5,096 nucleotides of DNA from an uncultured Candidatus Saccharibacteria bacterium (GTDB taxonomy: Bacteria; Patescibacteriota; Saccharimonadia; Saccharimonadales; Saccharimonadaceae), in NCBI GenBank assembly GCA_938046495.1, contig CALIXG010000112.1, positions 1 through 5,096 of the forward strand. Reading direction: 5' to 3'. The notes under the pieces were generated by a model. The model was not told the origin of the DNA, did no database searches, and worked only from the letters and a program-made list of their open reading frames with translations. A program made the position numbers and the translations under genes. Shown here in pieces: positions 1-5,096 of this stretch (the first letter of the stretch is position 1; each line of letters starts with the position of its first letter).

Positions 1-1485
1 GGCGCGAGTGAGCGCGACGTAAAAAAGTCGTCGTTCTTCATTGACTGAGGCTTGATCAAGTTTTAATTCGTCCACAATCCTTACGAGCTCAGCCTTCAGT
101 GGTGGATCTTTAACATGAGCAGGAAAACCCAGCTTGGCGTCGCGATTATTAAGGATAATCACATAATCAGCCTCTAGTCCCTTAGATTGGTGCACAGTGA
201 GAAAACGAATTTTTAGATCAGGCCGCGTTTGAAATTCTATACTATCTGAGGTTAACTTAAACTGAGTACAATGAAGAAGACGAAGCCGATCAATCTGAAA
301 ACGGCCGAGCAAAAGAATCGAACTATCCCGAGGCAGAGATTCAAAATAGTGCGTCAAGACTTCGAGATCGAGTCGTTCCGAATCGCCAGAGATCTCCACG
401 ACCGGTTCTAGCACGTCTTCTTTTTGGCTTTGAATTTGTTTTTGAATTTGGGTATGGTCTTGCATGATGAAGCTCGAGCTTAGCCTTGCGAGGGTGGGGC
501 CGAAACGATAGGTTTTCGAAATGTGATGCAAGGAAAAATCACCCCAAAATCGACGGAAGTTCAAGGTAAAATCGACGCGACTACCGCTAAAACCATAGAT
601 TGCCTGCCAATCGTCACCCACCGCGAACAGATTTGCCTGCGAAGATTCAAGAAGGAGACGGAGAAATTCCTGACGGAGTGCCGAAAGATCCTGATATTCA
701 TCGACAATGATATAGCGAAACCGAGTTCTAATCTGGCCAGAGCGAAGATACTGAATCGCTAATTTGATCAGCCCAGAAAACGTAGTCTGATGTTTTTCTA
801 AGAGTTCTGACAATTCCTTTTGATATTGCTCGAAGACTGTAAGAAATAATTTACGGTATTCCTCTGAGGAGATTTTACTAGCAATCTGAGTTACGGTTTC
901 GGATTCCAATTCATGCAGGTCGAGAAATTCGCGAATAATTGATTCCGGCGTAGCCTCATCATCAGAGCCAGAACTAAGACTATCATCTGAATCCGTCTTA
1001 CTTACGGCTACGGAAAAATCTGGCCAGAGACTACGAAGTAATTTTAGCGCTAAACTATGAAAAGTCTCAATTGTGATGTTCGGTGGCGGAGATTTTCTGA
1101 GCAAAATTTGCTCCGCAAATTTTTGATAGTATTCGCGCAAAAAACGTTCTCTTAGTTCCGTGGCGGAATCATGGGTAAAAGATAAAACTAATATCTCTGG
1201 AGGACTGGCGAAACCGGATTGCAAGAGATAGAGGATTTTACCGAGAATAGTGGTGGTTTTACCGGAACCGGCACCAGCTACGACTAGATTAAATTTGGCA
1301 GGGTCATAAATTGATTTACGTTGCTCCCTGTCAAGCGGATGGTTTTCGACACGAAAATCCGGGGGCAGAGTATGGAGGGATTTGCTACTAGATTGACAAG
1401 CGGAAAAACGCGCCGATGAGATATTTGGTATGTGGTCGACTTCGGATTTTTGGAATAGATTTTTGATTGTTAGATTTTTTGGCAT
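1..1485 (-). CDS. UvrD/Rep-family superfamily 1 DNA helicase, helicase IV-like, 3' end outside the window
   Basis: This is an ATP-dependent 3'-5' DNA helicase of the UvrD/Rep superfamily 1, presumably acting in DNA repair or recombination in the cytoplasm. I translated the frame by hand: 495 codons are visible and it is open to the left edge, so the C-terminus is missing. Motifs in order: Q motif PLDREQRKSI (residues 50-59), Walker A AGAGSGKT (70-77), Ia VLSFTHDSA (about 99-107), Ib TIETFHSLA (138-146), Walker B VDEYQD (261-266), III FAVGDDWQAIYGFSGS (287-302), IV KTYRF (324-328), V FLTVHQSKGLEADYVII (428-444) and VI EERRLFYVALTRA (483-495). Motifs II, III and V resemble E. coli helicase IV (HelD) more than UvrD or PcrA. 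Two oddities stand out: only about 50 residues precede the Q motif, far fewer than in HelD, and motifs IV and V are only about 100 residues apart, which suggests a small 2B region. An acidic, Ser-rich stretch lies at about 163-181. The ATG at 1485 is chosen because AAGGAG sits 6 nt upstream. Family assignment is firm; the HelD-like subtype is inference. Confidence 0.95.
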   Translation of the reverse strand, partial: MPKNLTIKNLFQKSEVDHIPNISSARFSACQSSSKSLHTLPPDFRVENHPLDREQRKSIYDPAKFNLVVAGAGSGKTTTILGKILYLLQSGFASPPEILVLSFTHDSATELRERFLREYYQKFAEQILLRKSPPPNITIETFHSLALKLLRSLWPDFSVAVSKTDSDDSLSSGSDDEATPESIIREFLDLHELESETVTQIASKISSEEYRKLFLTVFEQYQKELSELLEKHQTTFSGLIKLAIQYLRSGQIRTRFRYIIVDEYQDLSALRQEFLRLLLESSQANLFAVGDDWQAIYGFSGSRVDFTLNFRRFWGDFSLHHISKTYRFGPTLARLSSSFIMQDHTQIQKQIQSQKEDVLEPVVEISGDSERLDLEVLTHYFESLPRDSSILLLGRFQIDRLRLLHCTQFKLTSDSIEFQTRPDLKIRFLTVHQSKGLEADYVIILNNRDAKLGFPAHVKDPPLKAELVRIVDELKLDQASVNEERRLFYVALTRA

Positions 1486-1486
1486 A

Positions 1487-1515
1487 CTTGGCTCCTTTTT
1501 GATTTAAGAGCCAAG
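1487..1515 (-). promoter_or_regulatory. Inverted repeat overlapping the helicase ribosome binding site
   Basis: Read on the minus strand, CTTGGCTC (1515-1508) is followed after 13 nt by its exact reverse complement GAGCCAAG (1494-1487), ending one base before the helicase ATG. The Shine-Dalgarno AAGGAG (1497-1492) overlaps the second arm by three bases (GAG). In RNA the 8-bp stem would partly hide the ribosome binding site. Alternatively the repeat is a DNA operator: a -10-like AATAAT lies just upstream (1521-1516), though without a recognisable -35. If that were the promoter, transcription would start inside the first arm and the RNA hairpin could not form fully. The inverted repeat is seen directly; either function is inference. 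Confidence 0.5.
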
Positions 1516-1612
1516 ATTATTTGAGAATTAATAAACAAGTCGGCGGAACTAGTGGATGTTTTCTAAAAAACTGGATTTCTGTCCAAAAACCGCCGCTTAA
1601 AAATAATTTAAC

Positions 1613-1637
1613 AAAAAATCATAGCTCTCACTATGAT
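1613..1637 (-). terminator. Rho-independent terminator after tRNA-Leu
   Basis: On the minus strand, ATCATAG (1637-1631), a six-base loop TGAGAG and CTATGAT (1624-1618) form a perfect 7-bp stem. It runs straight into TTTTT (1617-1613), giving six Ts counting the last stem base. It begins 9 nt past the tRNA CCA end, the expected place for a terminator of that unit. The stem is A/T-rich, so termination may be incomplete and some read-through into the helicase gene is possible. There is no T-tract on the plus strand side, so it looks one-directional. Confidence 0.75.
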
Positions 1638-1646
1638 CTAATCTTG

Positions 1647-1732
1647 TGGTGCCCGAAACAGGACTTGAACCTGCACCTAGAAGCTAGACTAGCACCTGAA
1701 GCTAGCGCGTCTGCCAATTCCGCCATTCGGGC
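1647..1732 (-). tRNA. tRNA-Leu(CAG)
   Basis: This is an 86-nt class II tRNA with the 3' CCA encoded (1649-1647) and discriminator A at 1650. Acceptor arms GCCCGAA (1732-1726) and TTCGGGC (1657-1651) pair over all 7 bp. The D-arm carries GCG/CGC around a GG-containing loop. The anticodon arm is CTAGC, TTCAGGT, GCTAG with a perfect 5-bp stem; the anticodon CAG (1698-1696) reads the leucine codon CUG. The long variable arm folds as CTAG-CTT-CTAG, as expected for tRNA-Leu. The T-arm is GCAGG, TTCAAGT, CCTGT with one G-U pair. The sequence closely resembles the E. coli Leu(CAG) type as I remember it. It has its own promoter and terminator, so it is independent of the flanking protein genes. Confidence 0.96.
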
Positions 1733-1740
1733 TTGAGATA

Positions 1741-1769
1741 ATTATACCCCAAACCCGACGGTTCGTGAA
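1741..1769 (-). promoter_or_regulatory. Sigma70-type promoter of tRNA-Leu
   Basis: On the minus strand a consensus -10 TATAAT (1746-1741) lies 17 nt downstream of TTCACG (1769-1764), which matches 4 of 6 bases of the -35 consensus TTGACA. Transcription should start at about 1734-1735, only 2-3 nt before the mature tRNA 5' end at 1732, leaving RNase P a very short leader. The promoter sits in the gap between the stop codon of the upstream membrane-protein gene and the tRNA. Confidence 0.8.
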
Positions 1770-1808
1770 CTAGGAAGGATTCTATTTTTCTAAATCCAAG
1801 AGAGACGA

Positions 1809-4800
1809 TTAGAGATTCCTGGTAGTCTCGTTCTTACTAGCGTTAAAGGTGTCACCATTCTTGTTGGTATAGATAATATCACCATTAACCACTTTTTGAC
1901 TGGCAATCTCGCCGAAGTCAGCAGGGGCCGAGTAAACATCTGCCGTACCACCACCACGAACGTTGATTGTGGTCTTTTGAGACTCTTCAAGATAACTCTT
2001 TTGAGCCTCGAGCACACGTTCTTGTTTGATGCCATCAAAGTCCGCAATAAGACTTGGGTCTTTAAGTGAGGCTGCACCCAACTGATTAAATGCGGCCTGC
2101 AGGTTGGTAGTATCAAGACCAGATTCTTCAAGTTTTTCAACTTCAAATTTAGAAATTTTCTGTAATTTCTCAGCATTTAGATCACCGAGCGTACTTACCA
2201 TACCACGCTCGTAGGTACCACCCATTAGACCAGACTTAACTTCTTCGCCCGTCATATCACCACCCTTATTAACATAATTACCAAACTGATTATTCATGAC
2301 CTGGTATTTATCTGCAAGACCTGGAGTTTGTAGAGCCGCACGGGCTATTTGACCAAATGCACGATTTGAGATTTCCATGTCCTTATTACTTGCAATTTGT
2401 TTTTCGAAGGCCTTTTGACCTGCCTTGGTAGCCATAAGGCTCTTAGTGAGTGCACGAATTCGACTATCATTAGCACGCTTTTGATCGTCATTCATCAGAC
2501 GGTAATCAGCCCTACTTGCATCCTGTAACATTCCAATCATCTGATCAGGCGTGTATCCTTCATTAGCAAAGAGCATCATATTATTCTTATCTTCTGCTTC
2601 CATAAGCTCATTCTGAGCAGCTGCCTGAAGACCCGCAAATCCAGCCCCTTCGTAATTACTCAAGGCAATACCCGCAGCAGCACTACCACCGGCGCGCATT
2701 TTAGCGTCCTTCAAGACCGCTCCCGCAGCTTCCGTCTGACGCCTACGTTGAGACGTTGAAAGAGTACCGCCAGAGTCTTCAATGGCCTTGTATTTCCTGA
2801 GTCTTCTGAGAGAACGATTCAGGTTTTTATCAGAATTAAAATCACTCTTTACATTCTTGTAAAATTCTGAAGCAGCAATAGCTCCTCCAGCCATACCAAC
2901 CCCTTTGAGGGCTCCACCGCGCATTTTATCAAAGGCACTAGTAATAGCACCGAGACCAGCAAGGGATTTGGAGGTCATGGATGGAATCGCGAAATAAGGA
3001 AGTACGTTCAGAAGACCACCGACAATCAACATAAGGAAATCCGTACTAGTACCAACTATAATAGTGGAGGCAAGGGCACCCGCGGAGGTTGCGAGAACAA
3101 ACATAGGATAAAGCATTAAAAGTGCTTTTAGAGTTGATACATATTTCTTCGTTATTGCAGCAGTGTTCGGTAGGGCATACAACACCATCGCAATAGGAGC
3201 CAAAACAATCACCATGATAATAGCCGCCTGGCGGATAGTAAGCATAACAAAACCGAAGAATACTGAAATTACGGTCGTAATGATAAATAATACAACTGGA
3301 AGGATTATAGCGGGACCGGTAGTAGCAATAGCTATACCTCCACCAACCAATCCTACACCTGCAACGGCACCAGCGATTGTAGAGACAGTATTGGATGCTT
3401 GAGCTGATGCCTCCGCACTCATACTTTCACCAGCAATAGTTCTAATCGCCGAGCCAATTCCATTACCTATAATATGTGATAAATCAATTAATACACCTAG
3501 GATTAAATATGAAAAGTTAACTAAAATTGCCGTTATAATTAGTTTAGGAAGAACTTTCTTAATATTATAATTTGAGATGCCTATACTTGTTACTTGTGAA
3601 AAAATCACAACCAGCAACATAATTACAAACCCAATATTTGCCAAATTTCGGAATGCTGACCACGCTTTATAGATTGCTGAACCTTGATCAGAAAACTGCT
3701 CAATAATTGATTTATGTGTAGCCGTTAAGTCTGTAATAGCCCCCAGAAGACCACTAGCAGTAGCAGCACCATCAGCGATGGTAGGACAAAGCATCCAGGA
3801 AAGGAAGCCGCCGTTCTCTTGACAGTAGCTTTGTTTTTGCTCTAAATTTGCGTCCGACTCGGAGTCATCTTCTGGCTCAGTAAAGTTATTAAAGTTTTCA
3901 GTTTCTATACACTTCTTTCCACCTGAACCATCATCAATAGTAAAATCTTTCTTTTTTAATGCCTCGCTTAATATGCGATATTCTTCTTTTTCGGCGTCAG
4001 TCATCTGCTTAGAGTTGATTTCAGTATCAAAATCATATTGTTGCAATATACTTTGAGCTTTACTCATCATTTTTTCGGTGTTACATACTTTTAGCCTCAT
4101 GGTTTCAAGACATTTTTTACCACCTTTACCATTATCAACTGAAAATTCTTTAGTTTTCAAAGCATTACTCAATAGGTCATACTCGTCCTGTTCAGCTTTT
4201 GTTGCGCCAGCTGGAAAAGCAGCCCTTCTGTCATACATGGATATAATATCGGTTGCACGTTTTATGAGCTCCGGTGTAGTACATGGATCTGGGTATACAG
4301 ACTCTTTTGTAACCTCAATGGTTTTAGCATATTTTTCATAATTATTATTTATTAAATCGGCAGCTTCCTTGCAATTAGAAATGGTTTGTCCATTTATTTT
4401 GTAAGACATATTATACTCAATATTTTCTCCTGATTTTTCATACTCTTTCTTCTTTTTAGGATACAAATTAAGAGTATCACCCGTCTCGGTATCTAATTTT
4501 TTTATTGTAAATCCATATGTATCAGGAGTATTTTCTTTTAAGTATTCTACTGGGGTCTCCATACAGTTTGATTCGAATACTTCGAGAGCCGAGAGGTATG
4601 TTTTTGTTTCGTCATTATTTATGACTATAGCTTTATTCTTATTTATCCATCCTTGATAGATTTCGTCAATATACGATTCGCCATCTTCAATATTTTTATA
4701 ATAACCCAAATCATAATCTGTTTTTACATCTGTACATTTGTCATCCTTATTTACAGGAGCAAACAAACCATTACTGCCATTTGGTCTACAAAATAAATCT

Positions 4801-5096
4801 TCAAGAATAAGATTGAATTGCGTCATAAACTTTACGGTGATATTCTGACTACCGCCATCGATACAATTGATTTTCCCATCCTTAAAAAAATCGAATGCTC
4901 CGGCACCGCCCATAGATTTTTCTAATGAATTACCGACATAAACAATTTTACCTTCAGCGAATATATTACTATTATTCTTCTTAATAGCATTTACAGTTGT
5001 CCATGGATAATATTTATATTCTTGCTGTCCATTTGGATCTTTCGCCTTAATCAAGTTGGAAATGTGACTGAAGCAGTAGCTAACCCGTTGCAAAAC
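1809..5096 (-). CDS. VirB6/TrbL-like type IV secretion membrane protein, 5' end outside the window
   Basis: This is a large polytopic inner-membrane protein, probably a channel or scaffold subunit of a type IV secretion-like apparatus. The frame is open to the right edge, with TAA at 1811-1809. The leftmost possible start, TTG at 5093, has no visible ribosome binding site, so the gene almost certainly begins outside. Counting from that TTG as residue 1, 1094 residues are visible. Residues 1 to about 470 are soluble, with 12 Cys (7, 77, 102, 120, 177, 241, 271, 328, 337, 395, 424, 436) and internal repeats. About seven hydrophobic segments follow at roughly 483-507, 515-540, 570-592, 593-618, 621-642, 651-680 and 684-706. 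Residues 707-1094 are soluble, rich in Ala, Met and charged residues, and lack Cys. The core resembles VirB6/TrbL-like proteins of Patescibacteria type IV systems, where such proteins are long and diverse at both ends. Topology (N-terminal half outside, C-terminal part cytoplasmic) is inferred from Cys placement. No other secretion gene is in the window, so the assignment rests on sequence character alone. Confidence 0.75.
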   Translation of the reverse strand, partial: VLQRVSYCFSHISNLIKAKDPNGQQEYKYYPWTTVNAIKKNNSNIFAEGKIVYVGNSLEKSMGGAGAFDFFKDGKINCIDGGSQNITVKFMTQFNLILEDLFCRPNGSNGLFAPVNKDDKCTDVKTDYDLGYYKNIEDGESYIDEIYQGWINKNKAIVINNDETKTYLSALEVFESNCMETPVEYLKENTPDTYGFTIKKLDTETGDTLNLYPKKKKEYEKSGENIEYNMSYKINGQTISNCKEAADLINNNYEKYAKTIEVTKESVYPDPCTTPELIKRATDIISMYDRRAAFPAGATKAEQDEYDLLSNALKTKEFSVDNGKGGKKCLETMRLKVCNTEKMMSKAQSILQQYDFDTEINSKQMTDAEKEEYRILSEALKKKDFTIDDGSGGKKCIETENFNNFTEPEDDSESDANLEQKQSYCQENGGFLSWMLCPTIADGAATASGLLGAITDLTATHKSIIEQFSDQGSAIYKAWSAFRNLANIGFVIMLLVVIFSQVTSIGISNYNIKKVLPKLIITAILVNFSYLILGVLIDLSHIIGNGIGSAIRTIAGESMSAEASAQASNTVSTIAGAVAGVGLVGGGIAIATTGPAIILPVVLFIITTVISVFFGFVMLTIRQAAIIMVIVLAPIAMVLYALPNTAAITKKYVSTLKALLMLYPMFVLATSAGALASTIIVGTSTDFLMLIVGGLLNVLPYFAIPSMTSKSLAGLGAITSAFDKMRGGALKGVGMAGGAIAASEFYKNVKSDFNSDKNLNRSLRRLRKYKAIEDSGGTLSTSQRRRQTEAAGAVLKDAKMRAGGSAAAGIALSNYEGAGFAGLQAAAQNELMEAEDKNNMMLFANEGYTPDQMIGMLQDASRADYRLMNDDQKRANDSRIRALTKSLMATKAGQKAFEKQIASNKDMEISNRAFGQIARAALQTPGLADKYQVMNNQFGNYVNKGGDMTGEEVKSGLMGGTYERGMVSTLGDLNAEKLQKISKFEVEKLEESGLDTTNLQAAFNQLGAASLKDPSLIADFDGIKQERVLEAQKSYLEESQKTTINVRGGGTADVYSAPADFGEIASQKVVNGDIIYTNKNGDTFNASKNETTRNL
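3900..4085 (-). repeat. Cys-bounded protein repeat, copy 2, in the secretion protein
   Basis: This encodes residues 337-398, Cys337 to just past Cys395. It begins CNTEKMMSKA, contains EYRILSEALKKKDF and ends with GSGGKKCIET. Over the last 28 residues it matches copy 1 at 18 positions by hand alignment, with the pattern E-Y, L-S, A-L-K, F, D, then GGKKC and E-T. The first half of the unit is much less conserved. An acidic linker (EPEDDSESD, 406-414) follows before the membrane region. Confidence 0.8.
4101..4283 (-). repeat. Cys-bounded protein repeat, copy 1, in the secretion protein
   Basis: This encodes residues 271-331 of the large membrane protein, from Cys271 to just past Cys328. It begins CTTPELIKRA, contains EYDLLSNALKTKEF and ends with GKGGKKCLET. 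Copy 2 follows after only five residues, giving a period of about 66 residues. The two cysteines 57 residues apart, placed at the unit edges, suggest one disulfide closing each repeat. Copies were aligned by eye. Confidence 0.8.
4362..4445 (-). repeat. Possible degenerate third copy of the Cys-bounded repeat
   Basis: This encodes residues 217-244. An E-Y pair (217-218) precedes Cys241 by the same 23-residue distance from the Tyr as in copies 1 and 2, and an N-G falls at the position of the conserved N/D-G before the Cys. Otherwise the match is poor, and the cysteine that might open this unit (Cys177) is 64 residues away instead of 57-58. It may be an old copy or a coincidence. Confidence 0.35.

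Noticed and set aside
429..450. Short direct repeat TTTGAATTTG (429-438 and 441-450)
   Set aside because: It falls inside the helicase and simply encodes a Gln-rich stretch (QIQKQIQSQ); there are too few copies to be a meaningful repeat.
523..762. 79-codon plus-strand frame
   Set aside because: It runs antisense to the helicase region that encodes motifs II and III, so it is a shadow of a conserved coding sequence.
1565..1586. Second terminator-like hairpin before the helicase gene
   Set aside because: On the minus strand a T-tract of six follows a stem, but the stem is only 4 bp plus one G-U pair, too weak to call.
1647..1732. tRNA-Leu as an integration site for an element carrying the secretion gene
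   Set aside because: The secretion gene is on the 5' side of the tRNA, whereas elements usually insert at the 3' end; no integrase and no repeated copy of the tRNA 3' end is visible in the window.
1521..1736. 71-codon plus-strand frame
   Set aside because: It is antisense to the tRNA-Leu gene and its terminator; the translation is just the reverse of tRNA sequence.
1802..1829. GAGAC/GTCTC inverted repeat around the stop codon of the large gene as a terminator
   Set aside because: The stem is only 5 bp with an 18-base loop and there is no T-tract after it.
1790..2176. 128-codon open frame on the minus strand overlapping the 3' end of the large membrane-protein gene
   Set aside because: It lies in another frame of a gene whose own reading is convincing; its translation is basic and low in recognisable features, and there is no evident ribosome binding site.
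3163..4341. Two plus-strand frames (3163-3402 and 4078-4341)
   Set aside because: Both are antisense to the membrane core and the repeat region of the secretion gene; neither has a clear ribosome binding site or recognisable content.
5091..5093. TTG as the start codon of the large membrane-protein gene
   Set aside because: The frame stays open to the window edge, no ribosome binding site can be seen, and no signal or membrane segment follows, so the true start is most likely outside.

Overview
The window looks like a piece of a Candidate Phyla Radiation (Patescibacteria) genome, most likely a Saccharibacteria (TM7)-type organism. The argument rests on the long membrane protein on the right. 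Its core reads like the giant VirB6/TrbL-like type IV secretion proteins typical of these epibiotic bacteria, for example the stretch around NYNIKKVLPKLIITAILVNF. UGA is not needed as a sense codon in either large gene, which argues against the UGA-recoded CPR lineages (Gracilibacteria, Absconditabacteria). The lineage call is from memory of family sequences, not from a search.

All recognised genes lie on the minus strand, so reading order is right to left. From the right edge to 1809 is one very large open frame whose 5' end lies outside the window. It has a Cys-rich, repeat-containing N-terminal half predicted to lie outside the membrane, a polytopic membrane core, and a soluble Cys-free C-terminal region. 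It ends with TAA, with no clear terminator after it. The next 70-odd bases carry a sigma70-type promoter for a tRNA-Leu(CAG) gene (1647-1732, CCA encoded). That gene is followed by a hairpin plus U-tract terminator, making it a self-contained transcription unit.

Left of the terminator is a spacer of about 130 bp. A perfect 8-bp inverted repeat there overlaps the ribosome binding site of the last gene. That gene, starting at 1485 and running off the left edge, encodes a UvrD/Rep-type superfamily 1 DNA helicase with all classical motifs visible. It resembles helicase IV (HelD) in motifs II, III and V, but its N-terminus is short.

No functional link between helicase, tRNA and secretion gene is evident; they appear to be three separate units. 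The features most worth a second look are the disulfide-type N-terminal region of the secretion protein, with two clear and one faded copy of a repeat, the strong base-composition change inside that gene, and the RBS-overlapping inverted repeat ahead of the helicase. I see no mobile element ends, CRISPR array or other RNA gene.
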